Origin: Nocardia sp. BSTN01
GTDB taxonomy: Bacteria; Actinomycetota; Actinomycetes; Mycobacteriales; Mycobacteriaceae
Reading direction: 5' to 3'
Assembly: GCF_015354405.1 (NCBI RefSeq)
Contig: NZ_JADKYP010000006.1
Span: forward strand, 173,853 to 237,852
Length of the DNA: 64,000 nucleotides
The notes under the pieces are model-generated. The model saw only the letters and a program-made list of their open reading frames with translations, made no database searches and was not told the DNA's origin. Below, in pieces: positions 1-8,886 of this stretch (positions are counted from its first letter, which is position 1; every line of letters starts with the position of its first letter). The translations under genes and the position numbers were made by a program.

Positions 1-133
1 GGGTCACCTCGTCGGCCTGGGCGGGGATTCGTCGCGTTCGTCCCGGCGCGAGGGAGGCGACTGCGACCAGTGCGCTCGCCCCCAGCGCGGCGGCCAGCGG
101 CACCAGGGCGTTCGCGGTCAGCGGAAGGGCCAT
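1..133 (-). CDS. hypothetical membrane protein, 5' part only
   Basis: The start ATG is at 133 on the minus strand and is preceded by a strong GAGGAGG ribosome site. The reading frame stays open to the left window edge, giving 44 residues. They contain one hydrophobic Ala/Leu/Val-rich stretch (about residues 5-28) followed by an Arg-rich turn, like an N-terminal membrane anchor. The rest of the gene is outside the window, so no function can be assigned. It is divergent from the serine hydrolase at 299. Confidence 0.5.
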   Translation of the reverse strand, partial: MALPLTANALVPLAAALGASALVAVASLAPGRTRRIPAQADEVT

Positions 134-298
134 GACTGCCTCCTCGTCGTCGGGTCGACAGAGCACACGACCGCTTCGCACGTTATCGGGTGATCGAGGC
201 TCACGGCAGGGCGACACGCCGCCGCGCATTTCGCCCGGCGCGCCGAGGTTCCGCGGCGAACACCGGCCATGCTCTCTGTAACGTGTTCTAATTTCGGC

Positions 299-1450
299 AT
301 GACCGACGTGCAGGGATGGGTGGATCCGGCCTTCGAGGCGGTCCGGGAGGTGTTCGCGGCCAACCTGGCCGAGGGACGTGATCTGGGCGCCTCGGTGGCG
401 GTGTGTGTGGACGGACGACCCGTGGTGGATCTGTGGGGCGGCGTCGCGGACGAACGCACTGGGCGACCGTGGGAGCAGGACACGGCATGCGTGGTCTTCT
501 CGTGCACGAAAGCGCTCACCGCGACGGCGGCCCTCGCCGTCGCGCAGGACGTCGGCATCGACCCGGATGAGCCGGTCGCGCGGTGGTGGCCCGAATACGC
601 GGTCGCCGGTAAGGAATCCACGACACTCACCGACATGCTGACCCACCGGGCCGGACTGCCCGTCTTCGAGCGGCCCATCACCGTCGCCGAGGCCGCCGAT
701 CCGGAACTGATGGCACGCACTCTCGCGGCGCAGCGCCCGATCTGGCGGCCGGGCGACGAACACGGTTATCACGCATTGACTTTCGGCTGGCTCGTGGGCG
801 AATTCGTTCGCCGCCACGCGCATTCGACGGTCGGCGAGTATGTGCGCGGCCACTTCGGCGCGGATCTGCGCATCGGCGTCTCCGCGGAGGCGGCCGCGCA
901 GGCGGCGCGTCTGGCCCGCCCGCCCGCTGCCGAGATGGTGTGGACGGACGACAGCGGGCCGATCGATGCGGCCGCGGCGGCCCGGTTGGTGGAGGCGTAT
1001 CGCGATCCGGATTCGCTGCTGATGCGCTCCTCGTCCAATCCTGCTGCCGCATACAACAATTCGGAGGTCCTGGCGGGCGGGTGGCCGGCGTCCGGTCTGG
1101 TCGTCACGGCTCGTGCTCTCGCCGGCTTCTATCGCGACCTCGTCGCGGGAACGCTGCTACCGCGGGCGGTCCTCGCGGAGGCCACACGAGAGCGGGTGCG
1201 CGGGGTGGACGCGGTGCTGCAACTCGAGACGGCCTTGGGCTGGGGATACATGCTGCCGTCGCAGAATTTCGTGCTGCCGGATACCGCGGCACCCACCGCG
1301 TTCGGGCATCCCGGCGCGGGTGGCTCGATCGGCATGGGCGATCTCGACAACCGGGTCGCGATCGCCTTCGTGCCGAATCTGCGCCGTGACTGGCTCGCCG
1401 GTGACCGGCGAGCCTACGAGCTGGTCGCCGCCGTCTACGATTGCCTCTGA
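299..1450 (+). CDS. serine hydrolase, beta-lactamase/EstB esterase family
   Basis: A 383-residue class C beta-lactamase-fold hydrolase, probably an esterase or lipase rather than a beta-lactamase. The nucleophile motif is SCTK (Ser68, Lys71), the second motif is YHA in GYHALTFGW, and a C-terminal HPGAGGS strand matches the HxG motif of EstB/LipL-type enzymes. No signal peptide is seen, so it is probably cytoplasmic. An in-frame ATG at 269 exists, but MTDVQGW at 299 begins the conserved helix and follows an AT-rich TTCTAATTT promoter-like stretch. It stands alone and its substrate is unknown. Confidence 0.85.
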   Translation: MTDVQGWVDPAFEAVREVFAANLAEGRDLGASVAVCVDGRPVVDLWGGVADERTGRPWEQDTACVVFSCTKALTATAALAVAQDVGIDPDEPVARWWPEYAVAGKESTTLTDMLTHRAGLPVFERPITVAEAADPELMARTLAAQRPIWRPGDEHGYHALTFGWLVGEFVRRHAHSTVGEYVRGHFGADLRIGVSAEAAAQAARLARPPAAEMVWTDDSGPIDAAAAARLVEAYRDPDSLLMRSSSNPAAAYNNSEVLAGGWPASGLVVTARALAGFYRDLVAGTLLPRAVLAEATRERVRGVDAVLQLETALGWGYMLPSQNFVLPDTAAPTAFGHPGAGGSIGMGDLDNRVAIAFVPNLRRDWLAGDRRAYELVAAVYDCL

Positions 1451-1471
1451 TATCTCCGGGGTCTCGCGGAT

Positions 1472-1867
1472 TCAGGCGAATGCGGCCGCTCTGCGGAGGG
1501 CGTCGAGGGTGGTTTCGGGTGAAGTGTTGAAGCAGAACCGGATTCCCGGCGCTGCCGCGGCGACGAGATTGACGACGCGTTCGAACAACAGGGTGTGCTC
1601 GGGGACGGCTCGCACCGCCCCGCCCACCATGACGAGGTCGAACGATCGGTCCGCCAGCACCGCGCGGAGGTCGTTCTCGGCTTCGTCGGGCGAGGCGGAG
1701 ACCAGGCACGGTGTGATGTCGAATTCGGTGTCCCGGAGGGCGGCGTTGGCGGCGTCGACCCGGGCTGTGAGTTGCTCCTCGTCCAGATCGGGAAAGCGAC
1801 TGTAGTCCAGCGCTCGTGGATGCAGTCCGATGGTCAGTGCGCGGAGGCGGGCGGCGGGATCGGTCAT
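1472..1867 (-). CDS. conserved hypothetical protein, divergent from a MarR regulator
   Basis: A 131-residue protein starting at MTDPAARL, chosen because AGAGGAG lies just upstream; a longer frame to 1975 would run through the promoter region. The C-terminal half alternates beta-rich VMVGG and helical segments ending FCFNTSPETT, resembling a Rossmann-like single-domain protein. No catalytic motif is recognised. It is divergent from the MarR gene at 1969 across about 100 bp containing a small palindrome, so it is a likely MarR target. Function unknown. Confidence 0.65.
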   Translation of the reverse strand: MTDPAARLRALTIGLHPRALDYSRFPDLDEEQLTARVDAANAALRDTEFDITPCLVSASPDEAENDLRAVLADRSFDLVMVGGAVRAVPEHTLLFERVVNLVAAAAPGIRFCFNTSPETTLDALRRAAAFA

Positions 1868-1934
1868 CGTGTCTCCTCTGGGAAAGGGAATGAGAGCTTG
1901 TGCACGTGGGACGATGGGCCTGCTCGGCGATTTA

Positions 1935-1949
1935 GCTTTGAAAGCAAAG
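1935..1949. promoter_or_regulatory. candidate MarR operator palindrome
   Basis: GCTTT-G-AAAGC is a perfect 5-bp-arm palindrome at 1935-1945. It overlaps a second inverted repeat, CTTTG-aaag-CAAAG, at 1936-1949. The site is about 20 bp upstream of the MarR start and between two divergent genes, the usual place for MarR autoregulation. Binding is inferred. Confidence 0.4.
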
Positions 1950-1968
1950 GTATTTGAGGGAGAAAGGT

Positions 1969-2427
1969 ATGTCAACGGAGAACGACGGCCTGTCCCTGGA
2001 CGACAGCGTCCGGGCGATGGTGCTACTCATGCCGCGACTGGTCGGCCGGGCCAAACGCCTGCCGGTTCCCGAAGCCCTGCGATCATTCGATCTGGCACCG
2101 CGCCACCTGTCGTTGTTGACATATGTGCTGTTCGACGGGCCGCTCCCGGTCAACGAACTGGCGAGGCGACTGGAGGTGGCGCCGACCACCGTGAGCCTGA
2201 TGATCGGCGACCTCAGCCGCCAAGGTGTCCTGGAGCGCCGCACCGACGACAACGACCGGCGGCGCACCCTCGTCGCGATCGCCGACGCGCACCGAACGGC
2301 CGTGGCGGACTGGCTCGGCGGTGCGGATCGGGGGTGGCGCGCCGCGCTGGGCCCGCTGACCGCGGAGCAGCGGGCCCTGGTCATCACGACACTGCGCGCC
2401 TACGAGGAAGCCGTCTCAGCCGGCTGA
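1969..2427 (+). CDS. MarR-family transcriptional regulator
   Basis: A 152-residue winged-helix regulator. The recognition helix region is LPVNELARRLEVAPTTVSLM (about residues 56-75), followed by a wing with DDNDRRRTLVAIAD, the conserved DxRxxxxxLT-type loop of MarR. The start is the ATG preceded by AGAAAGG; an upstream TTG in frame has no ribosome site. MarR proteins bind palindromes as dimers and are released by small phenolic or oxidant ligands. The divergent gene at 1472-1867 and its own promoter are the likely targets. Confidence 0.88.
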   Translation: MSTENDGLSLDDSVRAMVLLMPRLVGRAKRLPVPEALRSFDLAPRHLSLLTYVLFDGPLPVNELARRLEVAPTTVSLMIGDLSRQGVLERRTDDNDRRRTLVAIADAHRTAVADWLGGADRGWRAALGPLTAEQRALVITTLRAYEEAVSAG

Positions 2428-2443
2428 CACCGCGGAAGCCCGG

Positions 2444-2911
2444 TCAGGGTTCGAGATCGACGACGCCTGTGCCGCGGGCGATGTCGAACGGCACCGACAC
2501 CTGGTCGTGCGCGATCAGCCAGACGCCGTCGATCTTTCGCATTCCGTAGGTGACGCGGACCCACATACCGCTGGTGGCCACCCCGTTCTTCATCGTGCCG
2601 TGCAGTCGCGCGAACCCGTGCCCGAATGCCACGTCCTCGCCCACGGTGAACGTCAGGTCGCGAATCTCGTAGTTCACGTCCTCGAAGAACAGGAACACCT
2701 TGGCCCAGTTGTCCAGTTTCGCCGCGATGCCGACGTGCTGGAGTGGCGGCTCGACATCGAAGGACACGACGTCGGTCGCGTACGCCTGCCGCACCGCGTC
2801 GAGATCCTTGGCGCGCAGTCCGTCGATCACCCGGTCGATCTGCCGGCGGATCTCGGCTTCCTCGGCCGCGATGCGGTCGGCGCGGGACTGAAAGTCGTTG
2901 GATACGGTCAT
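2444..2911 (-). CDS. SnoaL-like / NTF2-fold protein
   Basis: A 155-residue cone-fold protein of the NTF2/SnoaL/ketosteroid-isomerase superfamily. It has an N-terminal helix (RADRIAAEEAEIRRQIDRVIDGL), a DVVSFDVEPPLQHVG strand-turn typical of the family, and a C-terminal GMRKIDGVWLIAHDQVSVPF sheet. Family members are small isomerases, cyclases or binding proteins, and the substrate cannot be read here. It starts 12 nt after the stop of the FMN reductase upstream and has a GAGGAG ribosome site, so the two form an operon. Confidence 0.75.
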   Translation of the reverse strand: MTVSNDFQSRADRIAAEEAEIRRQIDRVIDGLRAKDLDAVRQAYATDVVSFDVEPPLQHVGIAAKLDNWAKVFLFFEDVNYEIRDLTFTVGEDVAFGHGFARLHGTMKNGVATSGMWVRVTYGMRKIDGVWLIAHDQVSVPFDIARGTGVVDLEP

Positions 2912-2922
2912 GTTTCGACTCC

Positions 2923-3507
2923 TCAGGAATTGGCGAGAGTGGTTTCGGCGCCGGCCCGCAGCGAGGCCAGCGCGGTGCTCCAGGCGATGACTTGGCCCAG
3001 TGTCTTGTCCAGCGCGGCGCCGTGATGGTCACGCGGGGTGAAGGTGGTGTGGTTCTCGAAATCGGTGAGCACCGAGATGGCGACCTGATAACCCACATCG
3101 GCCATGCCCAGCGACCCGCAGACGGCCCGCAGTTGCACGACCGCGCGGGCGCCGCCGTTCGCGCCGTAGGAGACGAATCCGACCGCCTTGTCGACCCACT
3201 CGGCGAACGCGTGATCGAGGGCGTTCTTCAGCACCCCCGGCATTCCACCGTTGTATTCGGGCGTCACCAGGACGAAACCGTCGAACGGTGCGATCCGTTC
3301 TGCCCAGGCCCGGGTGTGCGCATGCACCGAGGGGCCGAACATCGGCGGCACCGGCTCGTCCAGATGCGGCAGCGGGTGATCGCGCAGATCGATCAGGTCG
3401 AACTCGGCGTCGCCGCGACGCGATGCCGAGTCCAGAACCCACTGCGCGATCTGGGCACCGTTGCGGTTGGGGCGGGTACTGCCGAGGATGATGCCGATTC
3501 TGGTCAT
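2923..3507 (-). CDS. NADPH-dependent FMN reductase
   Basis: A 194-residue flavodoxin-like reductase. The phosphate-binding loop GSTRPNRNGAQIAQWV (residues 9-24) and the TPEYNGGMPGVLKNALD motif near residue 85 are diagnostic of the ChrR/YwqN FMN-reductase family, which reduces flavins, quinones, nitro compounds or chromate with NAD(P)H. ATG is preceded by AGGAG. It is the first gene of a two-gene operon with the NTF2-fold gene. The physiological acceptor is unknown. Confidence 0.88.
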   Translation of the reverse strand: MTRIGIILGSTRPNRNGAQIAQWVLDSASRRGDAEFDLIDLRDHPLPHLDEPVPPMFGPSVHAHTRAWAERIAPFDGFVLVTPEYNGGMPGVLKNALDHAFAEWVDKAVGFVSYGANGGARAVVQLRAVCGSLGMADVGYQVAISVLTDFENHTTFTPRDHHGAALDKTLGQVIAWSTALASLRAGAETTLANS

Positions 3508-3652
3508 TTCCGGAACTCCTGGATGGCTGAAAACCTGTACGTCCTTCCGACGACGCAGCCGCCCGGAATGTCAGGCGGTGGGTGTGCCCGGCGGCTCGCG
3601 GTCGCGACGGTGGGTCGGGACCTGGTTGCGCGGTGTGCGGATCGGCGCTGGT

Positions 3653-3658
3653 TACGAT
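3653..3658 (+). promoter_or_regulatory. -10 element of the VanY-type gene, leaderless
   Basis: TACGAT lies 7 nt before the ATG at 3666, so transcription probably begins at the start codon. Confidence 0.45.
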
Positions 3659-3665
3659 CGTTTTC

Positions 3666-4154
3666 ATGCTGCGAGGACTTGCTGGTACAGCCGTGGTGGT
3701 CGGTGTGGCTCTGGCCGGGGCCGCGGGGCCGGGGCTGGCCGAACCCACCCCCACCGCATTCGCCGCCGGCACCGAAGGACTGGATCCGCTGCTGGCCGCC
3801 GCCTACACGATGGCCGAACGCCAGGCTCATCAGCAGGGCGTGCCGCTCGAGATCGTGTCCGGTCACCGCACGCGCGACGAGCAGGAACAGCTGTGGGAGC
3901 AGGGCATCGCCACCTACGGCGGCCCCGACGCCGCGCGGCGGTGGGTGCTGCCGCCGGACGAATCCACGCACGTGAGCGGCAAGGCGATCGACGTCGGCCC
4001 GCAGCAGGGGGCGCAGTGGTTGCAGGACAACGGAAATCGGTGGGGGTTGTGCCGGACATTCGACAACGAGTGGTGGCACTTCGAGTTGCAGACCTTCCCC
4101 GGCGCCGCCTGCCCGCCCCGGTGGCCTGACGCCAGTGTCCGTCCGCACCGATAG
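3666..4154 (+). CDS. secreted D,D-carboxypeptidase-like protein, VanY/peptidase M15 family
   Basis: A 162-residue protein with a signal peptide (MLRGLAGTAVVVGVALAGAA, cleavage near GLAEP) and an M15B VanY domain. Visible motifs are SGHRTRDEQ, the zinc-site HVSGKAIDVG (His and Asp ligands) and the C-terminal WWHFE (catalytic Glu region and third ligand). VanY enzymes remove the terminal D-Ala from peptidoglycan stem peptides. The protein is short and ends soon after the domain, in a Pro-rich tail. It is likely exported to act on the wall. It has no ribosome site, and a -10 hexamer sits 7 nt upstream. Confidence 0.85.
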   Translation: MLRGLAGTAVVVGVALAGAAGPGLAEPTPTAFAAGTEGLDPLLAAAYTMAERQAHQQGVPLEIVSGHRTRDEQEQLWEQGIATYGGPDAARRWVLPPDESTHVSGKAIDVGPQQGAQWLQDNGNRWGLCRTFDNEWWHFELQTFPGAACPPRWPDASVRPHR

Positions 4155-4322
4155 CGCGAAACTCGCGAATCGGATAGCTACCAACCGGTATTCAGCAAAC
4201 TTTCGGAGACACGCCGATTGTCCTGTCCAATACCGGTGTGGCGCACTCGCGGATGGGGCACTGTAAATGTCTGGCGGTTTCCCGGCAGACGGGCCGGGAC
4301 GCTCGAAGCGATGGAGGTTCGG

Positions 4323-4616
4323 GTGCGAGGGCGGGTTCCGGTACGGCGGAGCGGTGCGATACGTGGCAATGCGGTGCACAGCGAGACCGGGCCGGAGATA
4401 CCCACGGTCCAGCTGATCCCCGAGACCGGTCTGGCCTCGATTCCGTGCGGATGGCTGCTGCCGGAACTGCCCACCGCACTGCTCATCGCGGTCTTCGTCG
4501 GCACCGGCTGGGTCGGCTACGCCGCCTCCGACCGGCCGATTCCCGATCCGCCGCTGACCGTCGTGGTCGCACCCGGCGACCGGGATTCGTTGTCGGTCAC
4601 CTTCGGCGATCGGTGA
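4323..4616 (+). CDS. small single-span membrane protein, unknown function
   Basis: A 97-residue protein starting at GTG with GGAGG five nt upstream; an ATG 12 nt earlier is the alternative start. One hydrophobic helix (about residues 36-56, containing PTALLIAVFVGTGWVGYAA) is followed by a short Pro/Asp-rich tail ending VTFGDR. Third-position GC is high, as in neighbouring true genes. It is convergent with the SMC-like gene and separated from it by a hairpin. Not recognised. Confidence 0.5.
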   Translation: MRGRVPVRRSGAIRGNAVHSETGPEIPTVQLIPETGLASIPCGWLLPELPTALLIAVFVGTGWVGYAASDRPIPDPPLTVVVAPGDRDSLSVTFGDR

Positions 4617-4618
4617 GC

Positions 4619-4646
4619 CGCGCCGGGAGCGAATATGCCCGGCGCG
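4619..4646. terminator. bidirectional hairpin terminator after the SMC-like operon
   Basis: Perfect 9-bp stem CGCGCCGGG / CCCGGCGCG with a 10-nt loop, in the 43-bp gap between convergent stops. There is no U-tract. It marks the end of the operon directly after the TIGR02680 gene. Confidence 0.55.
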
Positions 4647-4659
4647 CAACCGGTTACGC

Positions 4660-7600
4660 TCAGCTGGTCGGTTCCAGTGCCTCGTCGAAGGTGATGCCTC
4701 CCTCGACGGTGTGCGGGGTGCGGCGCCGGTTGGGCGAGCCCAGGGCGGTGGTCAGATCGGAGCCGTCGTGCTCGGCAAGCAGCGCCGAGGAATCCCAGAC
4801 CAGCAGGGTCGCGCTGACGGTGTTCTCGGCCGCCGAATGGGCGAGATCGTAGTGCGCGCACGCGGGCACGTGATCGTAGGTGATCCACAGGTCGTAGCCG
4901 GTCATGAACAGGTCCAGATCGAAATCGACCGAAAGGCCGAGCAATTCGCTGCGACCGTTGTCGTCGACGCCGGCGAACGCCTCGTCCAGCGCGAGCAGTC
5001 GCGGCGCCTGCGGATCGGCCGAATCCAGCATCACGTGCGCGGCGGCGAACAGCGGAAGATGCAGCGACACCGACTGTTCGCCACCCGAGAGCGCGCTGTG
5101 CCGCGCCACGGTGAGCCGATCCTCGGAGCCGTCGGCGGTCACCAGGGTGAACGAGAACACCCGCCAGGTGCGATAGTCCAGGGTGGTCGCCAGGATCTCC
5201 GGATAGGACCGTTCCGGATGGGCCGCGCGCGCCGCACGGATCTCGGCGGCGAAATGCGCACGCACCGTGGCCAATTCGCCGGGTCCCAGGTCGGCAGCGG
5301 CCCGGTCGAGCAGCTTGCACACCGCGCGCGCCGACTCCGACAGATTGTCGGCCAGCACCCAGTGCACGCCGATGGTGTTACCCGAGGACATGCGCCGCTG
5401 CTTCATCTCCGCGCCCATCCGGGCGATGAGATCGCGGGCATCGCAGGTGCGTTCGTGGATCTGCTGCGCGAGTCCGGTCAGCAGCGCGTCCTCGAGAATG
5501 CGGCGCTCGGCATCGGTGAGCAACAGTTCCTGATCGGCGCGGGCCGCGGCGATGCGGTCGGCGAAGTCGGCCAGCGCCGCCATCCCGTTGTCGTCGTGCA
5601 CCTGCACCACGGTCAGGCCGTCGGCGGCATCCCACTGCAGGCGGTAGTCCTGGCGCGCGGAGGCCAGTGCGGCGTCGAATTCCTGCAGTGCCGCGGTCAC
5701 CGCGCTGCGGGTCGACTTGCGGGCCGACTCCCCGGCGCGCACGGAAGCGGTGGCGGCGCGGAGGTTGTCGAACAACTCGTGCACCTCGACGGGCAGGACA
5801 GCGGTCTCACCCTCCGGCCCGCCGGATTCGATGCGATACAGCAGCTGATCGGCGGTCGACCAGGCCGCCGGTGAACTCGGCCACCGGCTCTCGGTGGGCG
5901 CGCCCAGCAGCGAGAGCAGATCGGCCCGCGCGTAGGGGGCGAGTTGGCGGACGTCGCTGAGCAATTCGGTCAGCGCCGTGCCGAGGGACTCGTGAGCGGC
6001 GCGATAGGCGCCCTCGGCCGATCCGACCGCTTCGATCGCCTCGGCGGCGGCCTTGCGGGCGGCGCGCTGTTCGGCGCGGGCGGCGTCGATGCGCTCGCGG
6101 GCCTGCTCGAGTTCGCGGTCGATATCGGCGGCGTCGGCGCCCAACGCCTCGCGCAGCGTCTCGAGTTTGCGCGACTGCTCCTCGTAGCCGGCTCGGGCGG
6201 CCTCGGCCTCCTCGGCGAAAGCCTCGGCCAGATCCCGGGATTCGGCGAGCCGGTCGTTCGCCTCACGGGCGCGTTCGGCCTCACGCTGCTGGTCGCCGCG
6301 CAGCCGCAGCAGCGCGGTGCCGGTGTTCTCGAAATGGCGGACCGCCGCGGCGAGCGCGTCCAGTTCCGCGGGGTCGCGAGGCGCGTTGCGGGCGGCGGCG
6401 ACCGCGCGCACCTTCTTGTCGGCCGCGGTGAACGCCGAGACGGCCTGGTCCAGATCATGTTCGGCCTGCGCGGCCGCCTCGGTATGCGAGCGCAGCACCC
6501 CCGCCGCCTCGGAGACCGACCGCAGCGCCGCGATCACCGCACTGCTGCGCGGCAACTCCTTCGCGGCGGCCGCCAGCCGGGCCAATTCGCCGGAGGCCTC
6601 GTCGGCGTCCGCGCGGGCGCTCTGTTCGGCCTGTTCGGCGGCGGTGATCTCCTCGGTCAGCTCGGCCAGGCGCCGTTCCCGGCGCCGGGCCCGCGCGGTG
6701 GCGCCGATGAATTCCGCCTGCGGCTTGTGGTGGCGGCCGAGTTGCACACCCTGCCGGAAACTCCCGTCGCCACCGACCGCGACGAGGTTCTCGGACACAT
6801 GAGAGTCGTTGTCGCTCAGCGCGATCGAGGCCAGGATGTCGGCGAGATGGATGCGCGAGACCGCGGCGATCGGCGAATCGGAATCGTCGCCGACACCGTC
6901 CTCGACGACCAGCAGTTGCGCGAGCGTGGGACCGACGGGCCGTGCACTGGGCGGGAGCGGCGTCAGGAAGACGTCCGAATCAGTCTGCGGCGCTTGGTCG
7001 TTCGCCGCGACCCAGGCGTCGAGCAAGCCCGCGGCCTGCACGGCGGCCTCGATCCCAGCGGCGCGCTCGGCGTCGACGTCGTCGGCGAAGCGCACCAGCC
7101 GCCACAGTGGCGCACCGGCACGGGTGGCCCGGGAGTCGGTGCGGCTCTGCGGTGCCGGGGGCGCGTCGTCCTGTTCGGCCGCGACCCGCTGGCGTTCGGC
7201 ACGCAGCGCCGCGGCGCGGTCGCGCGCCTGATCGGCGGCCGCGCGAGCCTGACGGCGGCGGTCCCGCAGCGTTTCGGTGAGCGATTCGCTGTGCTCGGCC
7301 AGCACCTGCGGCAGCGGCGGCGCATCGTCACCGCCGGACTCTGCGAGTGCGGCGTCGAGCGCCTCGAACAATCCGGCGGCCACGGGGGAGTGCAGGTCGC
7401 GATGGATGTCCCACCAATTACGCAGGGACGCGGCGGTATTCGCGCGCGCCAACGCCACCGCGGCCTCCGCCTCGGCCAGTTCGGCGGTGGCGGTATCACG
7501 GTGGCGGCCCGCGCGTTCGACGGCGCGTTCCGCGCGGGTGCGGTCGGCCGCGGCGGCATCGGCCACCGTCAGCGCCTGGCGCACCGCGCGCACATCGGCG

Positions 7601-8883
7601 TCGCGTTCCTCGGCGTGACTGCGCACGGTAGTGGTGAGCTGTTCGGTGCGGGCCTGTTCCGGCAGCGCGGCCCAGGCGATTCCGGCTTCCTCGGCGGCCG
7701 CGCGCAGTTCGTCCTCACCTCGGGCCAGAGCCGCGGCGGCGGTGGTGACCGCGGCGGCGGCGCGTTCGTATTCGTCGCCGCGCTGGTCGGCCGCCTGCTG
7801 GGCCTTGGTCGCCTTGTCGCGGTGGACCGCCGCCGAGGTCTCCAGCCGCCGCACCGCATCGGCCAGATCGTCGAGCTGCTGCTTGCCCTCGTAGGCGTTG
7901 GAACGCTGCAGCGTCTCCCGATCGGTCAGGGCCTGCTCGTAGGCGCGATCGGCCTCCTCGGCTCGATGCTCGGCCGCGGTGCGCTCGGTCTCGCGTCGCT
8001 GCCGCAGTGCCGCGGCCGCGAACAGCGCCGTGCTGCCGTGGGTCACCGCGTCCAACCTTGAGCGCACCTGGTCCACATCCGACTTTGCCTGCACCGCAAG
8101 GTATTTACGATAGACGTCGACGAAGGTGCGAGTGGCGGAATCGGCGGCGACCAACCCCTCGAGCGTGCGGCCGACCTCCTCCATATCGCTGAACGAGCGG
8201 GCGGCGTCGAGGATCAGCTGATCGTCGAGCGGACGCAGACCGTCGGTCAGCGCCTGCGACAGTCCGCGCGGATCGAGGTTCTTGGCCAGCTGCGGGCGGC
8301 GCAGGGTCAGAATCAGATTGATCAACTGGTCGTAGCGCTGCACACCGAGACCGAACATGCGCGCGTCGATCGCGGCGCGATAGTCGACCGGGCGGTCCAC
8401 GATCGCGTCGGTGCCGATCTGCTCGGCCAGCTGTTTGCGGGTGAAGGGCCGATCGTCGGGACCGATCAGCGAGAAGTCCACGCCCACCCGGCCGTCGGCC
8501 ACGAAATACCACCGCGTCACCTTGTCCGAGGACCGGGTGGCACGCATCCCGATGCCGACGGTCACCACCTCGGGCTCCGACCAGCGCCCGCGCGCGAATT
8601 CCATCCAGACGTAGGAATAGGCCGAATCCTGTTTGCGATACAGCAGATTCGACTTCATCGTGCGCTCTTCACCGGCGAACGGATTCAACCGGCGCGGCTC
8701 GATGCGGCCGTCGAAGACGAAGGGGAACAACACCTCCAGCGCCTTGGTCTTGCCGGAGCCGTTCGGCCCGCGCAGCACCAGCCGTCCGTCCGCGAAGCAG
8801 AATTCCTGATCCCGGTAGTCCCACAGGTTGACGATCCCGGCGCGGGTGGGAATGAAGCGGACACCACCGTGAATGAGGTCCAT
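4660..8883 (-). CDS. jetC: SMC-like coiled-coil ATPase, TIGR02680 family (Wadjet JetC / EptC-like)
   Basis: A 1407-residue ATPase with split ABC halves: Walker A GPNGSGKT (residues 39-46) at the N-terminus, and signature SGGEQ (from residue 1266) and Walker B LLALDEAF (1296-1303) at the C-terminus. Between them are roughly 1000 residues of Ala/Glu/Arg-rich coiled coil (about 260-570 and 700-1150) around a globular hinge-like part near 590-700. TIGR02680 proteins are the MukB/SMC-type motor of systems that recognise and restrict plasmid DNA, including mycobacterial EptABCD. It starts 3 nt after the DUF2398 gene, in one operon. All ATPase motifs are intact, but no nuclease gene follows. Confidence 0.88.
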   Translation of the reverse strand: MDLIHGGVRFIPTRAGIVNLWDYRDQEFCFADGRLVLRGPNGSGKTKALEVLFPFVFDGRIEPRRLNPFAGEERTMKSNLLYRKQDSAYSYVWMEFARGRWSEPEVVTVGIGMRATRSSDKVTRWYFVADGRVGVDFSLIGPDDRPFTRKQLAEQIGTDAIVDRPVDYRAAIDARMFGLGVQRYDQLINLILTLRRPQLAKNLDPRGLSQALTDGLRPLDDQLILDAARSFSDMEEVGRTLEGLVAADSATRTFVDVYRKYLAVQAKSDVDQVRSRLDAVTHGSTALFAAAALRQRRETERTAAEHRAEEADRAYEQALTDRETLQRSNAYEGKQQLDDLADAVRRLETSAAVHRDKATKAQQAADQRGDEYERAAAAVTTAAAALARGEDELRAAAEEAGIAWAALPEQARTEQLTTTVRSHAEERDADVRAVRQALTVADAAAADRTRAERAVERAGRHRDTATAELAEAEAAVALARANTAASLRNWWDIHRDLHSPVAAGLFEALDAALAESGGDDAPPLPQVLAEHSESLTETLRDRRRQARAAADQARDRAAALRAERQRVAAEQDDAPPAPQSRTDSRATRAGAPLWRLVRFADDVDAERAAGIEAAVQAAGLLDAWVAANDQAPQTDSDVFLTPLPPSARPVGPTLAQLLVVEDGVGDDSDSPIAAVSRIHLADILASIALSDNDSHVSENLVAVGGDGSFRQGVQLGRHHKPQAEFIGATARARRRERRLAELTEEITAAEQAEQSARADADEASGELARLAAAAKELPRSSAVIAALRSVSEAAGVLRSHTEAAAQAEHDLDQAVSAFTAADKKVRAVAAARNAPRDPAELDALAAAVRHFENTGTALLRLRGDQQREAERAREANDRLAESRDLAEAFAEEAEAARAGYEEQSRKLETLREALGADAADIDRELEQARERIDAARAEQRAARKAAAEAIEAVGSAEGAYRAAHESLGTALTELLSDVRQLAPYARADLLSLLGAPTESRWPSSPAAWSTADQLLYRIESGGPEGETAVLPVEVHELFDNLRAATASVRAGESARKSTRSAVTAALQEFDAALASARQDYRLQWDAADGLTVVQVHDDNGMAALADFADRIAAARADQELLLTDAERRILEDALLTGLAQQIHERTCDARDLIARMGAEMKQRRMSSGNTIGVHWVLADNLSESARAVCKLLDRAAADLGPGELATVRAHFAAEIRAARAAHPERSYPEILATTLDYRTWRVFSFTLVTADGSEDRLTVARHSALSGGEQSVSLHLPLFAAAHVMLDSADPQAPRLLALDEAFAGVDDNGRSELLGLSVDFDLDLFMTGYDLWITYDHVPACAHYDLAHSAAENTVSATLLVWDSSALLAEHDGSDLTTALGSPNRRRTPHTVEGGITFDEALEPTS

Positions 8884-8886
8884 GGG

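Noticed and set aside
5944-8061. 705-codon open frame on the plus strand
   Set aside because: Antisense to the SMC-like ATPase; its Gly/Arg-rich product comes from third-position GC of the true gene and matches no family.
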